A DNA stretch of 64,000 nt from Hyphomonadaceae bacterium BRH_c29. Its GTDB lineage: Bacteria > Pseudomonadota > Alphaproteobacteria > Caulobacterales > Hyphomonadaceae. Shown here one piece after another: positions 35,914-45,561 of this stretch (the first letter of the stretch is position 1; each line of letters begins with the position of its first letter). A program made the position numbers and the translations under genes. The DNA is taken from assembly GCA_000961695.1 (NCBI GenBank), contig LADW01000091.1:1-64000 (forward strand). The letters are read 5' to 3'. Under the pieces are notes generated by a model. The model did no database searches, was not told the DNA's origin, and was given only the letters and a program-made list of their open reading frames with translations.

Positions 35914-36217
35914 GGGGCCACCTAATCACAACTGAGATAAGTTATAGTTCACATGGAATAGAGATTTCAGGTCCCGGATTTACCTGTTCTTTACCAGCGA
36001 ACCTGCTGTCGCGGCTTTAGTTTCTGCCCGGCAGGCAGATGGGGCGACCCGGTATCTGTCTCGCTATCATTCTGCACGGAGTTCCGGCCGTAACCAGATA
36101 TCCACAGGCCAGTGCCCGGAATTCCTTCAACCTGTCACGGGATGGCGCGTTTTAGCCTTTCCTATACCTAGCCCGCCTATGGTTACCGTCTGATACGGGC
36201 ACGGGACAGGACCGGAT
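35914..36217. promoter_or_regulatory. 304-base divergent gap between the pseudokinase and the GT-C-like gene
   Basis: Contains no gene. For the minus-strand gene, TATAAC near 35945 can be a -10 and AGGTGG directly before the ATG a ribosome site. For the plus-strand gene, ACAGGA precedes the ATG at 36218. No palindromic operator stood out. Confidence 0.35.
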
Positions 36218-37987
36218 ATGACGTCAACACGCAGCATTTCCGGCACGGCACAGCTCTGGGCATGGGCTATGGCCGCGACGATCTTCCTCAGCGTTGTGGT
36301 GGTCAGCCTGATCAAAGGACGCCTTGGTCAGCCAGGACCGGACGGCGACGATGTCATGCGCCTCGTGCAGATCAAGGACTTGTTGGCGGGGCAGGGCTGG
36401 TTCGATTTGTTCCAGTATCGCCTTGGCCCGCAGGGCGGCACACTTATGCACTGGTCTCGCATTCCCGATGTACCAATCCTGACCCTGACTGCACTGTTCG
36501 ACCTGTTCCTGCCGAGCGAGACGGCGCTTGCCTGGGCGATTACCGCCTGGCCGCCGCTCAGCCTGCTGATCGTTCTTGCGGGGCTCGCGCTGGCGGCCCG
36601 GCACCTCGGTGATGGGAAGTTACTCGTCTTCACGTTCATTGTCGCGCTGCCCGTCCTGTTCGCGCATTTCCGTTTCCTGTCCGGGGCGATTGACCATCAC
36701 AACCTTCAGCTAGGGTTCCTCGCTGTTGCCGTCGGGGCGTCGCTGGATCGACTTGTCGCGCCGCGCAGCATGGCGCTCAGCGCTGTCATGCTGGCATTGT
36801 CTGTGGCCGTGGGCATTGAGCTTTATCCTTTTGTAGCGGTACTTTGTGGCTTCCACGCGCTGGACTGGGCAATCCGGGGCGAAACCGTGCGGCGGGGAAC
36901 GGTCGCATTCGGCGCGATGCTGGCAGTCGCAATTGCAGTCTGCTTCTTCGGCACCGTGCCGCCGTCCCATTGGGGGCGGGTCTATTGTGACAGCCTGTCG
37001 ATCATCAGTTTTCTGGCCCTTGCGGTTGGCGGCGGCGGTCTGGCCTTGAGCGCGATGTTCCTGTCCGGCTACAGCTTGCGCATACGGCTGGTTGGTCTTG
37101 TTGCGGTCGGTGCCGCGTGCGGTGTGGTGTTTGCTTTCCAGGGACCGCAATGCCTCGCAAACCCGTTGGACGTGCTGGCGCCGGACGTTCGCGAGATCTG
37201 GTTCAACTCAATTACTGAAGCCCGCCCCATGTTCGCGCAGGGCGGCGGGAACTGGACCTTCATCGCCTATGCCATGGGTACGAGCCTTGTTGGCCTTGCC
37301 GCGTCGGTGAGGGGAGTTTTGCGCGGCGGGGATACGCGTACGCATCTCCTGTTTGCGTTGCTGCTCTCGCTCGGCATCATTCTGATGCTGTATCAGGTCA
37401 GGTTCTATGTTTTCGCCAGCCTGCTCGCGATTGTGCCATGTGCAATGTGGGTGATGCAGGTTTACGACGCCGGCCGGAAAGAAGGCGGCAACCGCGTCGC
37501 CTATCTGGCGCCATTGGTTCTTGCGAACCCCGCACTCTGGGCTCTGCCGCCCGCTATTCTGGCCCCGGCGCCGGAGGCGAAAGCAGAGGAGGTGGCCTGC
37601 CTCTCGGAAGACACGCTCACGGCTCTGAGCTCCGTACCGCCGGGCATGATCCTGTCGGATGCGAATGTCGGCGCACTATTGCTGAACCGGACCGCGCACT
37701 CGGTGATGAGTGCCAATTACCACCGCGATACAGCCGGCATCGCAGCCAGCCTGAAAGCCTTTGGCCTGCCGCCGGATGAGGTGCCTGCGCTGCTCGCAGA
37801 GAACCAAGTCGACTATGTGTTGATGTGTCCGGGCGCGGCAGAGAACACGACATTTGCTCGGCTTCGTCCGGACGGGTTCCTCGCCCGGCTGAGCGCAGGA
37901 GATGTGCCCGAATGGTTGCAGCCCGTTGCGCCTATGTCGCCGGGTGTCTCCTCCGGACGCCTCTACCGCGTTATACCCGACAATTAA
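36218..37987 (+). CDS. Polytopic membrane protein, GT-C / STT3-like
   Basis: 589 residues with about 11-13 membrane segments in the first 430 and a periplasmic C-terminal domain of about 150. The first loop has GPDGDDVMRLVQIKDLL, an acidic pair as in GT-C glycosyltransferases (STT3, PMT, PglB), and a later loop has SGAIDHHNLQLGF, like the DHH-type motif of STT3-related proteins. A lipid-linked sugar donor is the family expectation. The acceptor is unknown. Single-gene unit; the neighbours do not suggest a glycan pathway. Confidence 0.68.
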   Translation: MTSTRSISGTAQLWAWAMAATIFLSVVVVSLIKGRLGQPGPDGDDVMRLVQIKDLLAGQGWFDLFQYRLGPQGGTLMHWSRIPDVPILTLTALFDLFLPSETALAWAITAWPPLSLLIVLAGLALAARHLGDGKLLVFTFIVALPVLFAHFRFLSGAIDHHNLQLGFLAVAVGASLDRLVAPRSMALSAVMLALSVAVGIELYPFVAVLCGFHALDWAIRGETVRRGTVAFGAMLAVAIAVCFFGTVPPSHWGRVYCDSLSIISFLALAVGGGGLALSAMFLSGYSLRIRLVGLVAVGAACGVVFAFQGPQCLANPLDVLAPDVREIWFNSITEARPMFAQGGGNWTFIAYAMGTSLVGLAASVRGVLRGGDTRTHLLFALLLSLGIILMLYQVRFYVFASLLAIVPCAMWVMQVYDAGRKEGGNRVAYLAPLVLANPALWALPPAILAPAPEAKAEEVACLSEDTLTALSSVPPGMILSDANVGALLLNRTAHSVMSANYHRDTAGIAASLKAFGLPPDEVPALLAENQVDYVLMCPGAAENTTFARLRPDGFLARLSAGDVPEWLQPVAPMSPGVSSGRLYRVIPDN

Positions 37988-38076
37988 GCGTCACCGTTCC
38001 CCTCGCGGGATGTGTTGACCGGCGCCTGCCCCGTGACACTATCGCCTGAAAAGACCATCAGGCGGAGGAAAAGGGA

Positions 38077-39558
38077 ATGGAAGCGTCATTTGACGGGCAC
38101 AAGCTGCGCATCGCCGTGCTTGGCGCTGGCATGAGCGGGCTGGCAACGGTCGCAAAGCTGAAAGAGGCGGGTTATTCGAACATCGATCTGTTCGAGAAGT
38201 CCGAAGGCGTCGGCGGCACCTGGCGGGACAACACCTATCCGGGGTGCGGCTGTGATGTGCCGAGTCATCTCTATTCCTATTCCTTCGATCCCAATCCGGA
38301 CTGGGATTATAAATGGTCACTCCAGCCGCAGATCCTCCAGTACTTTGAGGACTTCGCCGACAAGTTCGGCGTGCGCCAGCACTGCCACTTCCATTCCGAG
38401 ATCACCGATTGCCGCTATGATGAGGCGACGAACACCTGGGCGCTGACCAAGGCGGATGGCGCCACGCACACAGCGGATGTGCTTGTCTCCGGGCTCGGCC
38501 AGCTCAACATTCCCTCCATCCCGGACTTCAAGGGCAAAGACCGGTTCGAAGGTCCGTCCTTCCATTCTGCGCGCTGGGACCATTCGGTCGACCTCACCGG
38601 CAAGACAGTCTGCGTCATCGGCAACGGGCCGAGCGCGGTGCAGTTCCTGCCGGAAATCCAGAAGCGCGTCGGCAAGCTGATCAACTTCCAGCGCTCGCCC
38701 GCCTGGTGCCGCCCGCGCGGGAACCGCAAGTATAATGCAGCCGACAAGCAGGCCTTCGCCAAACAGCCCTGGCGCATCAACTGGTATCGCTGGCGCATCC
38801 GCGCCTTCGCCGATTTCGGCTTCTCGGCCTTCCTTCAGGGGGAGAACGGCATGTCGAAAGCGCTGAAGAAAATGTGTCTGAAGCACCTCGACGACCAGGT
38901 TAGTGACCCGGCGAAACGGGCGCTGCTGACGCCGGACTTCGAGCCAGGCTGCAAACGGATCCTGATCTCTGACGACTATTACCCGGCCTTGGTTCAGCCG
39001 AATGTCGAGCTGCTGCGTCAGGGCGTGCGGGAGATCACACCCAAAGGCGTGATCGGCGAAGATGGCGTGGAGCGCCATTGCGATGTCATCATCTACTCGA
39101 CCGGCTTTCAGTCGACCGAATTCCTGACCCCGATGCATGTCTATGGGCGGGAAGAGGTATCCCTGAACGAGACGTGGAAGGCGGGCGCTGAGGCCTATAA
39201 GGGCGTCGCGGTGCCGGGCTTCCCGAACTTCTTCCTGCTTTATGGGCCGAACACCAATCTCGGGCACAATTCGATCATCCTGATGGTGGAGCACCAGCTT
39301 GGCTATGTGCTGAAGGCGATCGACCGGATTGCCGCGCACGAGGTCGCCGCACTCGACGTAAAACCGGAAGCGATGAAGGCTTATAATGACCAGCTGCAGG
39401 CCGACCTCAGCAAGACGGTTTGGGCAGGCGATTGCGCGAGCTGGTACAAGACTGAAAGTGGCAAGGTGACCAATAACTGGTCGGGCAAGACCACGGAGTA
39501 TGCAGCCGTAATGCGCGAGTTCGACTCAGAAAGCTGGCAGGTTATTCCAGCTGAATAA
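38077..39558 (+). CDS. FAD-dependent monooxygenase, FMO / Baeyer-Villiger type
   Basis: 493 residues. FAD site GAGMSG at 16-21 and ribose Glu in FEKSEGVGGTWRDNTYPGCGCDVPSH when split by position. FEGPSFHSARWD near 160 fits the type I BVMO fingerprint F-x-G-x-x-x-H-x-x-x-W-[PD]. NADPH site GNGPSAVQFLPEI near 180. Such enzymes turn ketones into esters or oxidise S/N compounds; the substrate is unknown. GGCGGAGG precedes the ATG by a workable distance. It stands alone between the GT-C-like gene and the mre operon. Confidence 0.88.
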   Translation: MEASFDGHKLRIAVLGAGMSGLATVAKLKEAGYSNIDLFEKSEGVGGTWRDNTYPGCGCDVPSHLYSYSFDPNPDWDYKWSLQPQILQYFEDFADKFGVRQHCHFHSEITDCRYDEATNTWALTKADGATHTADVLVSGLGQLNIPSIPDFKGKDRFEGPSFHSARWDHSVDLTGKTVCVIGNGPSAVQFLPEIQKRVGKLINFQRSPAWCRPRGNRKYNAADKQAFAKQPWRINWYRWRIRAFADFGFSAFLQGENGMSKALKKMCLKHLDDQVSDPAKRALLTPDFEPGCKRILISDDYYPALVQPNVELLRQGVREITPKGVIGEDGVERHCDVIIYSTGFQSTEFLTPMHVYGREEVSLNETWKAGAEAYKGVAVPGFPNFFLLYGPNTNLGHNSIILMVEHQLGYVLKAIDRIAAHEVAALDVKPEAMKAYNDQLQADLSKTVWAGDCASWYKTESGKVTNNWSGKTTEYAAVMREFDSESWQVIPAE

Positions 39559-39577
39559 GGCAGAAGATTAAGCTGCG

Positions 39578-39593
39578 CTAACCTTAGATTAAC
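39578..39593 (+). promoter_or_regulatory. Near-consensus CtrA-like site
   Basis: CTAA-N7-TTAAC, one mismatch from TTAA-N7-TTAAC. It lies 20 bases after the monooxygenase stop and 144 bases before the perfect site at 39722. Confidence 0.35.
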
Positions 39594-39721
39594 GATTGGT
39601 GTACGGTACGTTCGACGCTCTTTGCGGGTGACGTGGCCGGTCGTCTTGAATCTTCAATAAAACCAACGGAACTCACATATAGGAACGGATCGTACCACTT
39701 ATCTGCGCGCCGTCCCTTGCA

Positions 39722-39737
39722 TTAAAGCGGCGTTAAC
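39722..39737 (+). promoter_or_regulatory. Perfect CtrA-type site upstream of mreB
   Basis: TTAA-AGCGGCG-TTAAC matches the alphaproteobacterial CtrA consensus TTAA-N7-TTAAC at every fixed base. It is 89 bases before the mreB ATG in a 267-base gap. It implies cell-cycle control of the shape operon, by inference. Confidence 0.6.
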
Positions 39738-39822
39738 GGCAATGGGTCTATGGGGCTGTGTAGAGAATTACACACGCGCGCCAGGATCTGTCGCCTGGCC
39801 GCTCAGGAAAAGAGCGCGGTAA

Positions 39823-40866
<1,044 letters not shown>

Positions 40867-40902
40867 GGGCGTTATAACCAGCAAATACAGAGGACCCGCC
40901 AT

Positions 40903-41781
40903 ATGGCACGTTCGGGCCGGTCAGCTCAGAAAGGCGTCCGGCGCTCCCCCAAGCGCCTTGTTCTTGGCGTGCTTATTTTTGGCTTCGCGGCGCTGATTAT
41001 TGCCCAGTCCGCACCGCAAATCCGCAATGTTTTCAATCCTGTGCGCGCTTCTGTCGGCGACCGTCTTGGTGGCGGCGAACAGGTCGGTATCTGGGCCCGT
41101 CTGACCGGTCGTGCTGCGCAGGAAGCGCGTATCCGTGATCTTGAAGCCCAGGTACGTGATCTTTCGCGTTACAAGGCAGCCGCGATTTCGATGGCCGAGC
41201 GCCTGGAAGCCTACGAAGAAATTCTCAACCTGATGGGCGAGCCGCCGGTCAAAGGCGTCACCGCGCGCGTGACCTCCGAAAGCGAAGGCCCGTTTGCGCA
41301 GACGCTGCTGGCCAATGCGGGCCGCTCGCATGGAGTCGAGCCCGGCTCAGTGGCGATGAACGAGGGCGGCCTGGTCGGCCGGGTGATCCAGCTGGGCGAA
41401 CGGTCTTCCCGCATCCTGCTGGTGACGGACTTCAACAGCCGCGTGCCCGTGATCGGCGAAGTGTCCGGCGTGCATGCCATCATGCAAGGTGGCTCGACCA
41501 GTTCCGGCACGCTCACCGATCTGCCCGAGCGAAGTGACTTCATCGAAGGCGAGCGCATTCTCACGTCGGCGGAAGGCGGCGCGTTTCCGCGCGGCCTGAT
41601 CGTTGGCGAAGTGCACCAGTCGGGCAATGACTGGCGTGTCAAATACGCGATGAGCGAAGGCTCCAGCGGCTATGTCCAGCTGATCCCGCCGCCGACCATC
41701 GACCGTCCAATTTCTACCGGGGACCTCCTGCCGGCGGATGGATCTGTGACGGCCAGTCCGGCACAGGGGGCGCGCCGCTAA
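40903..41781 (+). CDS. mreC: MreC, rod-shape periplasmic scaffold
   Basis: 292 residues: a short basic cytoplasmic start, one membrane helix (about 20-38), a coiled coil (about 70-110: AAQEARIRDLEAQVRDLSRYKA, split by position), and the two-beta-barrel core (ARVTSESEGPFAQTLLANAGRSHGV onward). It links MreB to PBP2. AGAGGA precedes the ATG. It abuts mreD, sharing base 41781. Confidence 0.95.
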   Translation: MARSGRSAQKGVRRSPKRLVLGVLIFGFAALIIAQSAPQIRNVFNPVRASVGDRLGGGEQVGIWARLTGRAAQEARIRDLEAQVRDLSRYKAAAISMAERLEAYEEILNLMGEPPVKGVTARVTSESEGPFAQTLLANAGRSHGVEPGSVAMNEGGLVGRVIQLGERSSRILLVTDFNSRVPVIGEVSGVHAIMQGGSTSSGTLTDLPERSDFIEGERILTSAEGGAFPRGLIVGEVHQSGNDWRVKYAMSEGSSGYVQLIPPPTIDRPISTGDLLPADGSVTASPAQGARR

Positions 41782-42332
41782 TGCCCCGCAATTCGTCAGC
41801 CCGGCGCAAGCAAAGCCTCTGGTCGAAGTCGGGTCCGAGCGCCCGGCTTACCTTTGGCTGTTTCGTGATCACGGTTGTGGGCCTGTTCGGCCTGACCCGG
41901 AACGACATTTTCGGGCTGTCCTTTGCCTGGCCGCATGCGGCGCTCTGGGGCGCGGTCGGCTGGGGCAGGGTCGGCTTGTCGATCCGGCCGATGATCGCCC
42001 TGATCGCGTTTGGCGCCATTCAGGATGTGATCTTTCATGCGCCCTTCGGCAGTTTCGAAGTCATCAACCTGCTGACCTATGCGGCCAGCACGGCCATCGC
42101 GAGCGAGTTCGACGTCACCAGTGAGCCGCTGATTGCAATTGTGGCTTCGGTCATGCTGTTTGCAGGCGCGTTCCTTGTTCTGTGGCTGATGGCCTCGACC
42201 CTGGAGGATCATGCGGTGCGCGTGGTGCCGTTGATCGCGGCCATGCTGACCACCGGCATGCTCTACGCACTGGTCCACAAGATATTCGATCTCGGACGCA
42301 AGCCGGGCGAATCCGTGGGGCAGGCGACATGA
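41781..42332 (+). CDS. mreD: MreD, rod-shape membrane protein
   Basis: 183 residues with about five to six membrane helices (from residue 24 on) and a basic N-terminus. It belongs to the elongasome membrane core. Identification rests on length, topology and position between mreC and the PBP2 gene, with MIALIAFGAIQDVIFHAPFGSFEVINLLTY resembling the MreD core when split. It overlaps mrdA by 4 bases. Confidence 0.88.
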   Translation: MPRNSSARRKQSLWSKSGPSARLTFGCFVITVVGLFGLTRNDIFGLSFAWPHAALWGAVGWGRVGLSIRPMIALIAFGAIQDVIFHAPFGSFEVINLLTYAASTAIASEFDVTSEPLIAIVASVMLFAGAFLVLWLMASTLEDHAVRVVPLIAAMLTTGMLYALVHKIFDLGRKPGESVGQAT

Positions 42333-44263
42333 GCAAGTCGTTCCATCCGGATCAGGAATTTTCCCGCCGTGTGCTGATGGCGGGCGTCGGCGGCGGTGTC
42401 GTTTGGGCGGGCCTTGTTGCGCGCCTTTTCCAGCTTCAGATCCTGGAAGGCGAGAAGTATGACGCGCTTGCCAATGCCAACCATATCAAGCTGGAACTTG
42501 CCCCGCCGCAGCGCGGGCGCATTCTGGATCGGTTCGGAAAGCCGTTGGCTTCGCACCGGCGCGCCGGACGTGTCGCGGTCATCCCGGAGCTGCTGAAAGA
42601 TCCGGCGGCGACCATCGCAGCAATTGGCGGGTTGATCGATCTGTCCGACACGCATGTCGAGCGTGTGATGGAAGACATCCACCGTGCGCGTCTTCGCCGC
42701 GCGGCCTTCCTGCCGGTCATCGTGGCGAACGAACTGAGCTATGAAGACTTCGCGCGCATGAATGTGCACGCGGCGGAACTGCCCGGCGTTCAGGTGGAGA
42801 TGGCGCTGACGCGCTCCTATCCGCGCGGGCGTGATTTTGCCCACGTGCTCGGCTATGTCGCGCGCGCCAGCCAGGACGATCTCGACCGGCTGACTGAAGG
42901 CAAGACAACCGACGAGGCAACGACCATTGAGCGGATGTTCCGCCATCCCGACATGCGCACCGGCCGTCAGGGCATGGAGCGCTTCGCCGAGGAATGGCTG
43001 CGTGGCAAACCGGGCTTCAAGAAACTGGTCACCAATGCGGCGGGCCGCGTCATTGATCAGATCCCGGATGAGCGTCTTGCGCCGGAAGCGGGCAAGGACC
43101 TCTTCATCACGATCGACATGGACCTGCAGCGCGTTGCCATTGAGCGGTTCGCGGGTGAGAGCGGGGCCGCCGTCGTGCTGGACGTCGAGAGCGGCGATGT
43201 GCTCGCGATGGTGTCGACGCCAGCCTTCGATCCGAATGATTTCGTCAACGGGATTTCCGGAACGGATTACGCGGCTTTGCGCGATGACACGCGTGCGCCG
43301 CTCTATCCTCGCGCTCATGGCGGCGTTTACCCGCCGGGCTCCACGTTCAAGATGGTCGTTGCGACAGCTGCGCTGGAGACCGGCGCGATCAAGCCGACCG
43401 ACCGGGTCCATTGCAACGGCTACTATCATTTCGGCAATCGGACCTGGCACTGCTGGAAAAAGGGCGGGCACGGATCCGTCGACCTGCACGGCGGCATCAA
43501 GGGTTCGTGCGACGTTTATTTCTACGAAGTCGCCCGGCGCACCGGCGCGCAGGCGATTGCCGACACAGCCCGCAAGTTTGGCTTCGGAGAGGCCTGGTCA
43601 CTCGGTATGACTGGCGCACGCGGCGGCCTCGTGCCGGATCCGGAGTGGAAACTACGGGTTCGCAAGGAACCGTGGTTTGAAGGTGAAACGCTGAACTTCG
43701 GGATCGGGCAGGGGCAATTGGGGGTGACCCCGCTCCAGCTGGCCCTGATGACTGCGCGGATTGCTGCGGACGGCAAGCCGCTCAAGCCGAACATGATCGG
43801 GCTTGGTCCGAAGGATCCGGATGAGCACACGCTGGATGCGCCGCTCGATCCGGCCATCATGGATCTCATGCAGTCCGGCATGTACGGCGTGACCTCCGAA
43901 GGCGGCGGCACGGCCTACCGTTCGGGTGACCTCGGCCTCGGCGGACCGCGCCTCGCTGGCAAGTCGGGCACCGCGCAGGTTCGCCGGATTTCGCAAGCTG
44001 AGCGCGACAGCGGTATCCGCAAGGGGCTCAATATCGAGCGCGAGTTGCGCGATCACGCCTTGTTCGTCGCCTATGCGCCGGCGGACAATCCGAAATATGC
44101 GTGCGCCATCGTTGTCGAGCATGGCGAGAGCGGCTCCGGCGCTGCAGCCCCGGTGGCGCGCGACATCCTCGCCCACGCCATCCGTACCAATAGCGGCCGC
44201 AAGCCCGTCTGGACGAAGAGCGCCGCGATCAAACCTTCCGAAGAAGAAGGCACACCGACATGA
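42329..44263 (+). CDS. mrdA: PBP2 (MrdA), elongation-specific peptidoglycan transpeptidase
   Basis: 644 residues from the ATG at 42329 that overlaps mreD; a longer frame to 42182 lies over mreD. One membrane anchor (about 15-37), pedestal domain (about 50-200) and transpeptidase domain. Active-site motifs: PPGSTFK with Ser338, the SxN-type region near KGSCDVYFYEV, and GKSGTAQ. Partner of RodA, whose gene overlaps its stop. Confidence 0.97.
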   Translation: MSKSFHPDQEFSRRVLMAGVGGGVVWAGLVARLFQLQILEGEKYDALANANHIKLELAPPQRGRILDRFGKPLASHRRAGRVAVIPELLKDPAATIAAIGGLIDLSDTHVERVMEDIHRARLRRAAFLPVIVANELSYEDFARMNVHAAELPGVQVEMALTRSYPRGRDFAHVLGYVARASQDDLDRLTEGKTTDEATTIERMFRHPDMRTGRQGMERFAEEWLRGKPGFKKLVTNAAGRVIDQIPDERLAPEAGKDLFITIDMDLQRVAIERFAGESGAAVVLDVESGDVLAMVSTPAFDPNDFVNGISGTDYAALRDDTRAPLYPRAHGGVYPPGSTFKMVVATAALETGAIKPTDRVHCNGYYHFGNRTWHCWKKGGHGSVDLHGGIKGSCDVYFYEVARRTGAQAIADTARKFGFGEAWSLGMTGARGGLVPDPEWKLRVRKEPWFEGETLNFGIGQGQLGVTPLQLALMTARIAADGKPLKPNMIGLGPKDPDEHTLDAPLDPAIMDLMQSGMYGVTSEGGGTAYRSGDLGLGGPRLAGKSGTAQVRRISQAERDSGIRKGLNIERELRDHALFVAYAPADNPKYACAIVVEHGESGSGAAAPVARDILAHAIRTNSGRKPVWTKSAAIKPSEEEGTPT

Positions 44264-45480
44264 GTAGCGATGGCGGCTTCAGCGGGTACAGCCGCGGCGA
44301 GGCGCGGACACGCACCGCGCGGTCGCTCAGCTTTGACACATCTTCCGGCGTTCTGGGCAATCTTGCGCGCCTGCCCTGGGGCGTCATCCTTCTGATCGTC
44401 GCCATGGCGCTGATCGGCATCGCGATGCTGTACTCATCCGCCTACACAAACCCGGCCGAGCAGCATCTCTGGAAGCTGCAGCTGATCCGCTTCGTCATTT
44501 GTTTCGGCATCATGATCGTACTGGCTTTGCTGCCGCTCTCCTGGTGGATGAACCTGTCCTGGCTCGCCTATCTGGGGACCATTGTTCTGCTGCTGGCAGT
44601 GGAATTCTTCGGCACAACGGGGGGCGGCGCGCAGCGCTGGATCAAGATCGGTCCGATCGGGGTGCAGCCGTCAGAGTTCGCAAAGCTTGCCGTGATCATT
44701 GCGTTGGCGCGGTATTATCATGGGATGCTGGGCGTCAATGGCTCGCGCTTTTTCATCCATATCGGCGCCGCGGTAATCATCCTGATCCCGGCAGCACTGG
44801 TCTTCATGCAGCCTGACCTTGGCACCGCGCTCGCCATTATCGCATCTGGCGGCATCGTCGTGTTTCTTGCTGGCCTGTCCGGCCGGGTCATTCTGGCAGG
44901 GGTCGGGGCGGCAGCCGCGGCGGTCTGGCCGGTCTACCTGTTCGTGCTGGAACCGTATCAGCGCGGGCGAGTCGATACGTTCCTGGCTCAGCTGTTTGGT
45001 TCCAGCGGTGCGTCGACCTCGCTTGGCGAGAGTTACCAGATCGAGCAGGCGAAGATCGCCATCGGCGCCGGTGGCCTTAACGGCAAGGGCTGGCTGCAGG
45101 GCATTCAGTCCCAGCAGGATTATGTGCCCGAGCAACATACCGACTTCATCCTCACGGTGATCGCGGAGGAGTTCGGCTTCCTCGGCGCAACGGCCATCCT
45201 GGTCGGCTTTGCGATTCTGCTCGGCTGGTCACTCTATACGGCTTTCCAGTCGGCCAGCAGTTTTGGCCGCTTCGCTGCCGCCGGGGCCGCCGCGACGGTC
45301 GCCTTCTACGTGGTCTTCAATGTCGCCATGGTGCTTGGCCTGCTACCCGTCGTGGGTATGCCGTTGCCACTCATTTCGTACGGTGGCACAGCGATGCTGA
45401 CCGCGATGTCATGTTTCGGATTGGTCCTGTCGGTCTATCTGCATCGCGACGACAAACTCAACACGACAGGGTTGTTCTAA
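44260..45480 (+). CDS. rodA: RodA, SEDS-family peptidoglycan glycosyltransferase
   Basis: 406 residues with about ten membrane helices. It polymerises lipid II with PBP2. Seen: the SEDS blocks GGGAQRWIKIGPIGVQPSEFAKLAVI (split by position), FMQPDLGTALAI, EQHTDFILTVIAEEFGFLG with the catalytic Asp, and MPLPLISYGGTAML. The N-terminal about 40 residues are a polar extension. Last gene of the shape operon. Confidence 0.97.
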   Translation: MSSDGGFSGYSRGEARTRTARSLSFDTSSGVLGNLARLPWGVILLIVAMALIGIAMLYSSAYTNPAEQHLWKLQLIRFVICFGIMIVLALLPLSWWMNLSWLAYLGTIVLLLAVEFFGTTGGGAQRWIKIGPIGVQPSEFAKLAVIIALARYYHGMLGVNGSRFFIHIGAAVIILIPAALVFMQPDLGTALAIIASGGIVVFLAGLSGRVILAGVGAAAAAVWPVYLFVLEPYQRGRVDTFLAQLFGSSGASTSLGESYQIEQAKIAIGAGGLNGKGWLQGIQSQQDYVPEQHTDFILTVIAEEFGFLGATAILVGFAILLGWSLYTAFQSASSFGRFAAAGAAATVAFYVVFNVAMVLGLLPVVGMPLPLISYGGTAMLTAMSCFGLVLSVYLHRDDKLNTTGLF

Positions 45481-45561
45481 CCCGAGCGCAGCAGTCGGCG
45501 TTGATTTTTATTTCGTCGTCTATAGTTTCCCGCGAAACATTATACCCCGGGGAGAGGGAAT

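Noticed and set aside
45501-45526. Promoter TTGATT / TATAGT before the NSS transporter
   Set aside because: The spacer is only 14 bases, too short for a standard sigma-70 promoter.
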